Below are positions 1 to 6,693 of a stretch of DNA of 11,079 nt, in pieces (position 1 is the first letter of the stretch; each line of letters starts with the position of its first letter). The notes below the pieces were generated by a model. That model had not been told where the DNA came from and ran no database searches. It saw only the letters and a program-made list of their open reading frames with translations. The position numbers were made by a program, and so were the translations under genes. Location: positions 3,374 through 14,452 of the forward strand of contig DHWI01000071.1 of assembly GCA_002413095.1 (NCBI GenBank), in the 5' to 3' direction. This DNA comes from Thermoleophilia bacterium UBA5186 (GTDB lineage: Bacteria; Actinomycetota; Thermoleophilia; Gaiellales; Gaiellaceae).

Positions 1-108
1 CGCCCGTACCCAAAGGGTACGAGCACTCTGGCGAGCGAAGCTCGTCCCATTGCCTCGGAACGACCAACGCACCCCGACGACGAGCGACGTTCCACCAAAC
101 CCTCCTAG
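1..108. repeat. Right part of a palindromic repeat element (copy 1, cut by window edge)
   Basis: A perfect 7-bp hairpin with a 3-base loop occupies 5-21 (CGTACCC/AAA/GGGTACG). A small 5-bp hairpin follows at 32-44. Bases 50-108 match 7138-7196 at 55 of 59 positions in the same orientation. The conserved part contains GGAACG...CGTTCC and ends in CCTCCTAG. The CTA at 105-107 is the complement of the dodecin stop codon, so the element edge and the stop coincide. The left arm is either off the window or missing. The element could act as a bidirectional terminator downstream of the dodecin gene, but no T-run is present. The repeat is seen directly; any function is inferred. Confidence 0.8.
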
Positions 109-320
109 CCGCTCGGGCGCTCGAGCGCGAACGCGATGTTCACGGTCGTTCGGTACTCGCTGATGCTGTCGCCTTCGACCACAGCGCTCATCGAGAGGAC
201 GTCGGCGCCGGTGATGCCGCGCAGTGTCTTCGACGCCTCCTTCACTGCCGCGTCGGCCGCCTTCGCGAAGCTCTCGGGTGACGAGCCGATGATCGTCACG
301 ACCTTTGCTACCTGGGCCAT
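105..320 (-). CDS. Dodecin-like small protein
   Basis: This 71-residue protein has the size and pattern of dodecins, which form hollow dodecamers that store or buffer flavins in the cytoplasm. It starts MAQVAKVVTIIGSSPESF and carries the family signatures ASKTLRG (residues 29-35), EGDSISEYR and a terminal NIAFALE strand. The ATG at 318-320 is preferred over upstream starts because AAAGGAG (327-333, complement) lies six bases before it. Where the common bacterial motif reads SAWV, this protein reads GADV, so Asp40 appears to replace the Trp that stacks on flavin in characterised dodecins. It may bind a different ligand or none. It is divergent from ffh, and its TAG stop lies in the palindromic repeat. 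Confidence 0.85.
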   Translation of the reverse strand: MAQVAKVVTIIGSSPESFAKAADAAVKEASKTLRGITGADVLSMSAVVEGDSISEYRTTVNIAFALERPSG

Positions 321-326
321 CTGAAG

Positions 327-333
327 CTCCTTT
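327..333 (-). promoter_or_regulatory. Shine-Dalgarno site of the dodecin gene
   Basis: The minus strand reads AAAGGAG six bases before the ATG at 318-320. It fixes the start of the 71-residue protein and is one of the few clear Shine-Dalgarno sites in this window. Confidence 0.75.
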
Positions 334-403
334 CGCTCGGAGGGTTCACTCCGGTCGCCTGAGCGTCCCTGCCACCAAACCAGGCGCAACGCGGCTTGCC
401 AGG

Positions 404-409
404 TACGCT
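404..409 (+). promoter_or_regulatory. Possible -10 element of ffh (near-leaderless start)
   Basis: TACGCT lies nine bases before the GTG start of ffh, and no purine-rich ribosome binding site is visible between them. If used, the transcript would begin within a few bases of the start codon. No convincing -35 hexamer is seen. The 98-base gap between dodecin and ffh must hold both divergent promoters. Confidence 0.3.
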
Positions 410-418
410 TCCCGACCG

Positions 419-1828
419 GTGTTCGACACCCTTTCAGACAGGCTGCAGTCCGCGCTCGGCGACCTCCGCGGCCGCGGAAAGCTCGACGAGGAGCAGATCT
501 CCCGCGCGATGCGCGAGATTCGCCTTGCGCTGCTCGAAGCGGACGTCAACCTCGCGGTGGTCAAGCAGTTCGTCGCGCAGGTGCGCGAGCGCGCGCTCGG
601 CCAGGAGGTGCTGAAGAGCCTCACTCCCGGCCAGCAGCTCGTCAAGATCGTCAACGAGGAGCTGACCGCCCTCATGGGCGCCGGCGCGTCAGGTCTCGCG
701 TTCGGCCGCCCGCCGACGGTGATCCTGCTCGCCGGCCTCCAGGGCTCGGGCAAGACGACCGCAGCCGCGAAGCTCGCGCTGCTTCTGCGCAAGGAGGGCA
801 AGAAGCCGTCCGTGATCGCCGCCGACCTCCAGCGCCCGGCCGCGATCGACCAGCTCGAGCAGCTCGGCAAGCAGATCCAGATCCCCGTCTACAGCGAGCA
901 CGACACCAAGGATCCGGTCGCCGTCGTCGAGCGCGGTCTCGACCGGGCGCGGCTCGACGGCCAGGACGTCGTGATCGTCGACACAGCCGGTCGGCTCCAC
1001 GTCGACGAGGAGCTGATGGACGAGCTCGTCCGGGTCCGAAACGCGGCGAAGCCGATGAACGTGCTGCTCGTCCTCGACGCGATGACCGGCCAGGAGGCCG
1101 TGAACGTCGCGCTGGCCTTCCAGGAGCGGATCGCGTTCGACGGCGTTCTGATGACGAAGCTCGACGGCGACGCGCGCGGCGGCGCGGCGCTCTCGGTCAA
1201 GCACGTCACCGGCCGCCCGATCAAGTTCATCTCAGTCGGCGAGAAGGTCGACCAGCTCGAAGTCTTCCACCCCGACCGCATGGCCTCGCGGATCCTCGGG
1301 ATGGGCGACGTCCTCTCGCTGATCGAGCGCGCCGAGGCGGCGGTCGAGGACGACGAGAAGGAAGAGATGGAGCGCCGCATGATGAAGGGCGAGTTCACCT
1401 TCGACGACTTCCTGAAGAGCTACAAGATGCTCCGCCGCATGGGCCCCGTGCAGGGAATCCTGAAGATGATCCCGGGGCTCGGGAAGCAGCTCGAAGGGCT
1501 CGACCAGGTCGACGAGAAGCAGATGTCGCGGGTCGAGGCGATCATCCTGTCGATGACGCCGCAGGAACGCGCGGTCCCGCACGTGATCGACGGACGGCGC
1601 CGGATGCGGATCGCGAACGGCTCGGGCACCTCGGTGCAGCAGGTCAACCAGCTGCTCGAGGCGCGCAAGCAGATGGCGAAGATGATGAAGGGGATGGGGA
1701 AGGGCAAGATGCCCGACCTCGGCCAGATGATGGCGGACGGCGGCGCCGCGGCGCCGCAATCGGCAATGTCCACGCGGCCCGGAAGCGCGGGCCGCAAGAA
1801 GAAGAAGCGATCGAAGGCAAGGAGGTAG
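419..1828 (+). CDS. ffh: Signal recognition particle protein Ffh (SRP54)
   Basis: This GTPase binds 4.5S/6S SRP RNA and signal sequences on nascent chains and, with FtsY, delivers ribosomes to the SecYEG translocon. At 469 residues it is a normal length. The N domain (about 1-85) is followed by the G domain with GLQGSGKTT (106-114), the DLQRPAA segment, DTAGR (188-192) and TKLDGD (246-251). The methionine-rich M domain follows, with [15 protein letters not shown], the RNA-binding segment [17 protein letters not shown], and a basic [10 protein letters not shown] tail. GTG at 419 is chosen because it gives the conserved start MFDTLSDRL; the frame is open further upstream but not family-like. 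It leads the ribosomal/export cluster, and its last codons carry the Shine-Dalgarno site of rpsP. Confidence 0.97.
   Translation: MFDTLSDRLQSALGDLRGRGKLDEEQISRAMREIRLALLEADVNLAVVKQFVAQVRERALGQEVLKSLTPGQQLVKIVNEELTALMGAGASGLAFGRPPTVILLAGLQGSGKTTAAAKLALLLRKEGKKPSVIAADLQRPAAIDQLEQLGKQIQIPVYSEHDTKDPVAVVERGLDRARLDGQDVVIVDTAGRLHVDEELMDELVRVRNAAKPMNVLLVLDAMTGQEAVNVALAFQERIAFDGVLMTKLDGDARGGAALSVKHVTGRPIKFISVGEKVDQLEVFHPDRMASRILGMGDVLSLIERAEAAVEDDEKEEMERRMMKGEFTFDDFLKSYKMLRRMGPVQGILKMIPGLGKQLEGLDQVDEKQMSRVEAIILSMTPQERAVPHVIDGRRRMRIANGSGTSVQQVNQLLEARKQMAKMMKGMGKGKMPDLGQMMADGGAAAPQSAMSTRPGSAGRKKKKRSKARR
1821..1825 (+). promoter_or_regulatory. Shine-Dalgarno site of rpsP inside the ffh end
   Basis: GGAGG sits in the last codons of ffh, four bases before TTG at 1830. 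It supports the TTG start over ATG at 1842 and suggests that translation of rpsP is coupled to ffh. Confidence 0.7.
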
Positions 1829-1829
1829 C

Positions 1830-2093
1830 TTGGCTGTACGGATGCGATTGACCCGCGTCGGGTCGAAGAAGAACCCGATCTACAGGGTCGTGGTGGCCGA
1901 CTCGCGCTCGCCGCGCGACGGCAAGTTCATCGAGATCGTGGGGCGCTACAACCCGCAGCACGATCCGTCCCTGATCGAGTTCGACGAGGACCGTGTGCGC
2001 GAATGGCTAGGCAAGGGCGCCCAGCCCTCCCACGCGGTCTCACGGCTGCTGAAGGCGAAGGACCTGCCTCGGACGGCCAAAGAAGTCCTGTAG
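1830..2093 (+). CDS. rpsP: 30S ribosomal protein S16
   Basis: This 87-residue protein is S16, an assembly protein of the 30S subunit body. The family signature is complete: [18 protein letters not shown], then [15 protein letters not shown] and VGRYNP, and a C-terminal helix region ending PRTAKEVL. The TTG start is preferred because it yields the conserved N-terminal AVR and has a good Shine-Dalgarno site. An ATG at 1842 would remove four conserved residues. The gene begins one base after the ffh stop and is followed two bases later by khpA, the classical ffh-rpsP-khpA order. Confidence 0.96.
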   Translation: MAVRMRLTRVGSKKNPIYRVVVADSRSPRDGKFIEIVGRYNPQHDPSLIEFDEDRVREWLGKGAQPSHAVSRLLKAKDLPRTAKEVL

Positions 2094-2095
2094 GC

Positions 2096-2326
2096 GTGGT
2101 CGAGCTCCTCGAATACCTGGCCCGGCAGCTCGTGGACGAGCCCGACGCCGTGCGGGTCGAGGAGATCGACGACGGCGAGGACCTCGTCCTGCGGCTGCAC
2201 GTGGCCGAGGGCGACGTCGGCAAGGTGATCGGCCGGCAGGGCCGCATCGCGCGCGCCCTGCGCACGGTCGTGCGCGCGGCCGCGGTGCGCGAGCAGCGCC
2301 GGGTGCTCGTCGAGATCGCGGACTAG
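2096..2326 (+). CDS. khpA: KH-domain RNA-binding protein KhpA
   Basis: This 76-residue single KH-domain protein belongs to the KhpA/YlqC family, which pairs with KhpB in Gram-positive bacteria and binds many RNAs. The GxxG loop is present as VIGRQGRIA, flanked by LRLHVAEGDVGK and the helix ARALRTVVRAAAV. GTG at 2096 gives MVELLEYLARQLV, the usual family start, two bases after the rpsP stop. The frame is open upstream inside rpsP, but that part is not family-like. Position between rpsP and the rimM-trmD genes is conserved in many bacteria. Confidence 0.93.
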   Translation: MVELLEYLARQLVDEPDAVRVEEIDDGEDLVLRLHVAEGDVGKVIGRQGRIARALRTVVRAAAVREQRRVLVEIAD

Positions 2327-2332
2327 CCCCCG

Positions 2333-3061
2333 GTGCGGGTCGCGGCGCTGTACGACGTGCACGGGAACCTGCCGGCCCTCGAAGCCGTCCTCGAAGAGGT
2401 CGAGCGGGAGGGCGTCGACGCCGTCGTCGTGGGCGGAGACGTTGCCGCGGGTTACTTCCCGGCGCAGTCGCTCGAGGCGCTGCAGGCACTCGGCGAGAGT
2501 GCGATCTGGGTGCGCGGGAACTGCGAGGACGAGTTGGTCACGGGAACCGACGGGCCACTCACCGGGTGGCCGTCCCGCCAGTTGGACGCCGACCAGCTCT
2601 CCTTTCTCGGCTCGCTGCCTCTGACCGCGTCCCTGGAGGTAGACGGCCTCGGTTCTGTCCTCTTCTGCCACACCACACCTGCGAGCAACGAGCCCATCCT
2701 CACGAGCGCGACGCCCGAGGCCGCGTTCCGCAGTCACCTCGCCGGAGTCAGGGAGAACGTCGTCGTAGCGGGGCATACGCATTCGCAGTTCGTACGTCAG
2801 GTGGAGGGGATCCGCTATGTGAACGCGGGCAGCGTCGGCATGCCGTACGAGGCGCAGCCTGGCGCCTACTGGGCGCTGCTCGGCCCGGACGTCGAGCACC
2901 GTCGCACGGCTTATGACCTCGACGACGCCGCGCGCAGAATCCGCGCGAGCGGGTTTCCCGACGCCGAGCAGTTCGTCCGCGAAAACGTTCTCGACGTGCC
3001 AACCGCCGATTCGGCGACGGAGCTCTTCGAGAACATGGCTCGCGAACGCGGCGAACGGTGA
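2333..3061 (+). CDS. Calcineurin-like metallophosphoesterase (YfcE/MJ0936-like)
   Basis: This 242-residue protein is a two-metal phosphoesterase with all core motifs: D8-x-H10-G-N12, GGD36, GN63CE, H113 (FCHTTP) and GH148TH150, followed by NAGSVG. The family hydrolyses phosphomono- or diesters; the substrate here cannot be read from sequence. The GTG start at 2333 lies six bases after the khpA stop and begins directly with the first strand (RVAALYDVHGN). The end overlaps rimM as GTGA (3058-3061), which implies translational coupling. This gene is not usually found between khpA and rimM, so it may act on an RNA or nucleotide substrate linked to ribosome maturation, or may simply have inserted. 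The last 30 or so residues (ENVLDVPTADSATELFENM) form a tail after the catalytic fold. Confidence 0.9.
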   Translation: MRVAALYDVHGNLPALEAVLEEVEREGVDAVVVGGDVAAGYFPAQSLEALQALGESAIWVRGNCEDELVTGTDGPLTGWPSRQLDADQLSFLGSLPLTASLEVDGLGSVLFCHTTPASNEPILTSATPEAAFRSHLAGVRENVVVAGHTHSQFVRQVEGIRYVNAGSVGMPYEAQPGAYWALLGPDVEHRRTAYDLDDAARRIRASGFPDAEQFVRENVLDVPTADSATELFENMARERGER

Positions 3062-3525
3062 AGGATACGGTCGTCGTGGGCCGGGTCGGGCGGCCGCACG
3101 GCCTCGACGGCTCGTTCGTGGTCGAGGACGCCAGCGAGGCGCCTGAGCGGTTCGCGGCGGGCGCCGAGTTGCTCGCGGCCGGCGAGCCCGCCAAGGTCGT
3201 CGCGTCGAAGCGCGCCGGCCAGGGTCGGCTCGTGGTGAAGCTCGACCGGCGCGTCGAGCGCGGAGCGGCGCTCGAAGTCCCGCGTGACGCTCTCCCGGAG
3301 CCGGCGGCCGGTGAGTGGTACGTGTTCCAGCTCGTCGGACTCTCGGTCGAGGAAGACGGGGGCCGGGTCCTCGGGAAGGTCGCGGACGTCGAGCCGTGGC
3401 CTGCGAACGACGTCCTCGTCCTCGACGGCGGCGCGATGCTGCCGCTCGTCGACGCGTGCGTGCTGCAGGTTGACCTCGATGCGGGGCGAATCGTTGTGGC
3501 ACAGGGCTTCGCCGGCCCCGGGTAA
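3058..3525 (+). CDS. rimM: Ribosome maturation factor RimM
   Basis: RimM binds S19 and helps fold the 30S head during late assembly. The 155-residue protein is slightly shorter than the usual 165-180. It has the N-terminal signature VGRVGRPHGLDGSFVVE and the PRC-barrel C-terminal half, with EWYVFQLVGL, GRVLGKVADVEPWPANDVLVL and a PLV...GRIVV ending. GTG at 3058 overlaps the stop of the phosphoesterase by four bases. No Shine-Dalgarno site is visible, so coupling is likely. The adjacent trmD gene is its usual partner. Confidence 0.95.
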   Translation: MKDTVVVGRVGRPHGLDGSFVVEDASEAPERFAAGAELLAAGEPAKVVASKRAGQGRLVVKLDRRVERGAALEVPRDALPEPAAGEWYVFQLVGLSVEEDGGRVLGKVADVEPWPANDVLVLDGGAMLPLVDACVLQVDLDAGRIVVAQGFAGPG

Positions 3526-3541
3526 CCTCCCACGACTTTTG

Positions 3542-4204
3542 ATGAGCTTGCAACTGGACGTCTTCACTCTGGTTCCGCACGCCTTCGGGTGGCTTACCGA
3601 ACGGCGGCCGCTCGCTGCGGTGCTCGGCACCGAGCTCGATCTCCGGCTCTTCAGCTACCGGGACACGACTCCGCTGCGGGCCGGCCAGGTCGACGACGAG
3701 CCCTACGGCGGCGGCGCGGGGATGGTGCTTCGCGTCGACGTCGTCGCGGCCGCGCTCGAGAGCGTCTACGGCGGCCGCCCGACGCACCGCGTGGTCGCGT
3801 TGACGCCGCAGGGCCGTCAGCTCGACCAGCCGCTCGTGGAAGAGCTCGCGCGCGAGGAGCGGCTCACGCTGCTCTCGGCGCGCTTCGAAGGCTTCGACGA
3901 GCGAATCGTCTCGAATCTCGCCACCGACGCGGTCTCGATCGGCCCGTACGTCCTCTCGGGCGGCGAGCTGCCGGCGATGGTGCTGGTGGACGCGATCGCA
4001 CGCCGTCTGCCGGGTGCGCTGTCGGCAGGCTCCGGCGAGCACGAGAGCTTCTCCGAGTCGCTGGAGGGCGGGCTCGAGTATCCGCACTACACGCGGCCGG
4101 CCGAGTTCTCCGGCTGGCAGGTTCCCGACGTGCTGCTCTCGGGCGACCATGGCCGCATCGAGCAGTGGCGGCGCGAGCAGAGTCGGCTGCGGAGCGTTCC
4201 GTGA
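3542..4204 (+). CDS. trmD: tRNA (guanine-N1-)-methyltransferase TrmD
   Basis: TrmD makes m1G37 next to the anticodon using S-adenosylmethionine and so prevents +1 frameshifting. The trefoil-knot signatures are present: VDDEPYGGGAGMV (50-62), LTPQGR (87-92), RFEGFDER (114-121), YVLSGGELPAM (136-146) and YPHYTRP. At 220 residues it is shorter than the 255-residue E. coli enzyme, mainly at the C-terminus. Two positions differ from E. coli: Pro135 where E. coli has Asp135 (IGDY), and Glu168 where E. coli has catalytic Asp169. Arg154 is retained. The ATG at 3542 is 16 bases after the rimM stop; TAACCT (3523-3528) overlapping that stop could be a promoter. The end overlaps lepB as GTGA. Confidence 0.95.
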   Translation: MSLQLDVFTLVPHAFGWLTERRPLAAVLGTELDLRLFSYRDTTPLRAGQVDDEPYGGGAGMVLRVDVVAAALESVYGGRPTHRVVALTPQGRQLDQPLVEELAREERLTLLSARFEGFDERIVSNLATDAVSIGPYVLSGGELPAMVLVDAIARRLPGALSAGSGEHESFSESLEGGLEYPHYTRPAEFSGWQVPDVLLSGDHGRIEQWRREQSRLRSVP

Positions 4205-4797
4205 GGAAGCCGCTCGAGCGCCTCGGGCTCTCGCACAACCAGCGTGTCACGATCGACTGGATCCTCACGATCGTTGGAGCCGTCGCGATCGTCCTGGCGA
4301 TCAAGGCGTGGGTCGTCAATCCCTACCGAATCCCGTCGTCCTCGATGGAGCCGACGCTGCATTGCGCCAAGCCAGGCGCGTTCTGCGAGGCGCGGTGGTC
4401 TGACCGCGTGCTCGCCAATCGCTTCATCTACCGCTTCAGGGACCCGAGGCGCGGGGAGATCGTCGTCTTCAAGACGCCGCCCAAGGCGCGGTTGCGTTGC
4501 GGCGCCGGCGGGACGTTCGTCAAGCGCCTGATCGGCCTGCCGGGCGACACCGTTCGCGAGACCGATGGGCGCGTCTACATCAACGGCAAGCTCCTGTCGG
4601 AGCCGTACATCCGGCCCGAACGGCGAGACCGGAACCCCACGCAGGTCTTCCACGTGCCGAAGGGCGAGTACTTCATGATGGGCGACAACCGCCAGCAGTC
4701 GTGCGACTCGCGCTCGTGGGGGACCGTCCCGCGGAAGAACCTGATCGGGGAGGTCTTCGCCGTGTATTGGCCTCCGAGCCGCATCTCATTTCGCTGA
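4201..4797 (+). CDS. lepB: Signal peptidase I (active copy)
   Basis: This 198-residue membrane enzyme removes signal peptides from exported proteins. One N-terminal membrane segment (about 20-38, WILTIVGAVAIVLAIKAWVV) precedes the catalytic box IPSSSMEPTL with nucleophile Ser48. Then follow the general-base Lys108 in FVKRLIGLPGD and the box GDNRQQSCDSR (161-171). The Ser/Lys dyad is intact. Extra cysteines sit at 55, 62, 100 and 168 on the outer face, and all recur in the next gene. GTG at 4201 shares GTGA with the trmD stop and has GGAG six bases before it. The tandem arrangement with a variant paralogue suggests gene duplication. Confidence 0.95.
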   Translation: MRKPLERLGLSHNQRVTIDWILTIVGAVAIVLAIKAWVVNPYRIPSSSMEPTLHCAKPGAFCEARWSDRVLANRFIYRFRDPRRGEIVVFKTPPKARLRCGAGGTFVKRLIGLPGDTVRETDGRVYINGKLLSEPYIRPERRDRNPTQVFHVPKGEYFMMGDNRQQSCDSRSWGTVPRKNLIGEVFAVYWPPSRISFR

Positions 4798-5339
4798 TGA
4801 GGCGCTTGCTGCTCTGGGGGGCAGGTTTGGCGGTCGGAGTGGTCGTCCTCGTCGTCTTGACGTCGCACACGTACCGGATCCCGTCGGCCGCGATGGAGCC
4901 GACGCTGCGGTGCGCGAAGCCGGGCCCAGGCTGCACTGGGTCGAGCGACGACCGGATCATCGTGCCACGGTTCCTGTTCAAGAGCGTGCGGCGTGGCGAC
5001 CTGATCGCGTTCAAGACGCCGCCGCTCGCGCGCGTGCGCTGCGGTGTGGGAGGGATCTACGTGAAGCGCGTGGTCGGGCTGCCGGGTGACCGGATCGGCG
5101 AGCGGAGCGGTGCGATCGTGCTGAACGGACGGCGCCTGCGCGAGCCGTACGTCGCACGTGCGCGTCGCGACAACCAGACCTACGCGACGCACCGCGTGCC
5201 GGCTGAGGGCTACTTCGTGCTCGGCGACAATCGGGCGCAGTCGTGCGATTCGCGCATCTTCGGGCCGGTCCCGAAGAAGAACGTGATCGGCCGCGTGGTC
5301 GTCACGTATTGGCCGCCGAGCCGAATCGCCTTTCGCTAG
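4797..5339 (+). CDS. Signal peptidase I-like paralogue lacking the nucleophile Ser
   Basis: This 180-residue protein is a paralogue of the preceding signal peptidase. It has a membrane segment at about 4-22, then IPSAAMEPTL, Lys90 in YVKRVVGLPGD, and GDNRAQSCDSR (143-153). At the position of the catalytic Ser it has Ala32 (codon GCG at 4890-4892), while the Lys and the structural boxes are kept. By analogy with the tandem SpsA/SpsB pair of Staphylococcus aureus, where SpsA is thought inactive, this copy is probably not a peptidase of the usual mechanism. It may bind signal peptides or assist its neighbour. Cysteines 39, 46, 82 and 150 match those of the active copy. The ATG shares one base with the upstream stop (TGATG). 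Confidence 0.9.
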   Translation: MRRLLLWGAGLAVGVVVLVVLTSHTYRIPSAAMEPTLRCAKPGPGCTGSSDDRIIVPRFLFKSVRRGDLIAFKTPPLARVRCGVGGIYVKRVVGLPGDRIGERSGAIVLNGRRLREPYVARARRDNQTYATHRVPAEGYFVLGDNRAQSCDSRIFGPVPKKNVIGRVVVTYWPPSRIAFR

Positions 5340-5350
5340 CATGATGCGTC

Positions 5351-5363
5351 GGCCCGGCGGGCC
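5351..5363 (+). promoter_or_regulatory. Short GC hairpin in the rplS leader
   Basis: GGCCC-GGC-GGGCC can form a 5-bp stem ending nine bases before the rplS ATG, in place of a Shine-Dalgarno site. Upstream, TAGCAT (5337-5342) overlaps the preceding stop codon and could be a -10 element. A role in control of L19 synthesis is only a possibility; five G-C pairs arise easily at this base composition. Confidence 0.25.
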
Positions 5364-5372
5364 CTCCTTCCC

Positions 5373-5720
5373 ATGGGCAACATCATCGAGACACTCGAGC
5401 GGGCTCAGCTGCGCGACGACATTCCGCAGTTCAAGGCCGGCGACACCGTGCGTGTGCATTTCCAGGTCATCGAGGGCCAGCGCCGGCGGCTGCAGGTGTT
5501 CGAGGGAATCGTGATCAAGCGGCAAGGCGCCGGGGTGCGCGAGACGTTCACCGTCCGCAAGCAGTCGTTCGGGGTCGGCGTGGAGCGAACGTTCCCGTTG
5601 CATTCGCCGAAGATCGAGCGGATCGAGGTCGTGCAGATCGGCGACGTGAACCGCGCGAAGCTGTATTACCTCCGCGGCAAGGTGGGCAAGAAGGCCCGCG
5701 TCCGCGAGTTGCGCCAGTAA
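5373..5720 (+). CDS. rplS: 50S ribosomal protein L19
   Basis: This 115-residue protein is L19, found at the 30S-50S interface. The signature is complete: [25 protein letters not shown], then [51 protein letters not shown], and [16 protein letters not shown]. The ATG at 5373 gives the standard start and length. In many bacteria rplS follows trmD directly; here the two signal peptidase genes come between. No Shine-Dalgarno site is visible. Confidence 0.97.
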   Translation: MGNIIETLERAQLRDDIPQFKAGDTVRVHFQVIEGQRRRLQVFEGIVIKRQGAGVRETFTVRKQSFGVGVERTFPLHSPKIERIEVVQIGDVNRAKLYYLRGKVGKKARVRELRQ

Positions 5721-5764
5721 CGACTCTGCCGCGGTAGACGAACGTCTCGGTCTGCGAGCCATGC

Positions 5765-5781
5765 CCGGGGTCAGACCCCGG
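5765..5781. repeat. REP-like palindrome GGGGTCAGACCCC
   Basis: The core CCGGGGT-CAG-ACCCCGG is a 7-bp perfect stem with a 3-base loop. Continuing rightward, GGACGTGTCC follows. A diverged copy appears in the opposite orientation at about 5905-5955 (on the complement, GGTGCCAGGCCCCCGG then CCGTGGCC). Two inverted palindromes around a spacer resemble a bacterial interspersed mosaic element. From memory, cores of this GGGGTC/GACCCC type occur widely as REP-type repeats; I could not check that here. Confidence 0.5.
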
Positions 5782-6024
5782 ACGTGTCCCGACCGAACGG
5801 CGGCCTGGCCCCGGGCCATGCCCGCCGCGGAGAGTTGCCGCGCGATTTCCAGTGCGCAGATCGCATGCGTTCGAACGCTCGTTGCAGGAGGTTCGGCCTC
5901 GCCAGGTCCCTTGCGGCCACGGCCGGGGGCCTGGCACCGGGGCCCGGCCCGTTGCGGCGTGTCCGCTCGCCGCGCAGGGTGTGACGAAAGCGCACCGGCT
6001 CGCGGCGCCGGCTGAGGCGCGCGC

Positions 6025-6030
6025 TATCCT
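6025..6030 (+). promoter_or_regulatory. Likely -10 element of rnhB (leaderless start)
   Basis: TATCCT lies six bases before the GTG start of rnhB, with no Shine-Dalgarno site. This is the spacing expected when transcription starts at the start codon itself. No clear -35 hexamer is seen. Confidence 0.45.
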
Positions 6031-6036
6031 CGCCTC

Positions 6037-6693
6037 GTGCCTCCCAAGCGCACCGGCCTGAAGCTCCTCCAGTTCGACCGGAAGCTGGGCGCGCGCTTCG
6101 TCGCCGGAGTCGACGAGGCCGGACGCGGGCCGCTCGCCGGGCCCCTCGTCGTGGCGGGCGTCCTCCTCGACTACGAGTGCCTGCACGATCACAAGGTCCG
6201 GCCACTGGCGTTTCTGAACGACTCGAAGCAGTGCACTCCCGCAAGGCGCGAGGAGCTCTTCCGCGCGGTCGTCTCGTGCGCCGAGCAGGTCGTCGTCCGC
6301 GTGATCCCGCCCGGCGACATCGACCGGAACGGGCTGCACAAGTCGAATCTCGCGGGGTTGCGGGCGATGCTGCACGCGCTCTCGCCCCCGGCCGAGGCCT
6401 GCCTCGTGGACGGCTTCCGGCTCGGCCCGACTGCGCCGGAGCACCGTGCAATCGTGGACGGAGACGAAAAGAGCGCGGCGATCGCGGCCGCGTCGATCGT
6501 CGCAAAGGTCGTGCGCGACCGCGCCATGCGGCGGATGGACGCCCTCTTCCCGCACTACGGCTTCAGCTCGCACGTCGGCTACATCACGCCCGGCCACTCG
6601 GCGGTCGTTCGGGAGCGCGGCCCGTCGCAGATCCACCGGCGCTCGTTCCAGGCGCTCTGTTATGCAGACGCCGAAGTCCGCGCGATCGCCTGA
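6037..6693 (+). CDS. rnhB: Ribonuclease HII
   Basis: RNase HII cuts RNA in RNA-DNA hybrids and starts removal of single ribonucleotides from DNA. The 218-residue protein has all catalytic positions: Asp26-Glu27 in AGVDEAGRGPLAGP, Asp125 in CLVDGFRLG and Asp143 in GDEKSAAIAAASIVAKVVRDR. It also has the downstream SHVGYITPGHS segment and a family-typical end near IHRRSFQ. GTG at 6037 gives MPPKRTGLKLLQFDRKLGARFVAGVDEAG, a usual N-terminal length. The end overlaps yraN by 32 bases, so the two are probably cotranslated. Confidence 0.96.
   Translation: MPPKRTGLKLLQFDRKLGARFVAGVDEAGRGPLAGPLVVAGVLLDYECLHDHKVRPLAFLNDSKQCTPARREELFRAVVSCAEQVVVRVIPPGDIDRNGLHKSNLAGLRAMLHALSPPAEACLVDGFRLGPTAPEHRAIVDGDEKSAAIAAASIVAKVVRDRAMRRMDALFPHYGFSSHVGYITPGHSAVVRERGPSQIHRRSFQALCYADAEVRAIA

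Larger units (their letters stand above)
5721..6036. other. Non-coding GC-rich spacer between rplS and rnhB
   Basis: I see no convincing gene in these 316 bases; the open frames are arginine- and proline-rich and lack family features. It contains a 5-bp hairpin AGACG-AA-CGTCT at 5736-5747, sixteen bases after the rplS stop and without a T-run. It also contains a REP-like palindrome at 5765-5781, the 10-base direct repeat GCCATGCCCG at 5758 and 5815, and a related inverted GC-rich motif near 5905-5955. The rnhB promoter is expected at the right end. Confidence 0.6.

Noticed and set aside
372..381. CCACCAAACC, also at 92-101 in repeat copy 1
   Set aside because: A ten-base match without further flanking similarity is weak evidence for a repeat fragment.
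1946..4150. A 734-codon open frame on the minus strand
   Set aside because: It lies antisense to six well-recognised genes and has an Arg/Pro/His-rich composition with no domain pattern.
5736..5747. Hairpin AGACG-AA-CGTCT after rplS as an intrinsic terminator
   Set aside because: The stem is only five pairs and no T-run follows, so a terminator call is not supported.
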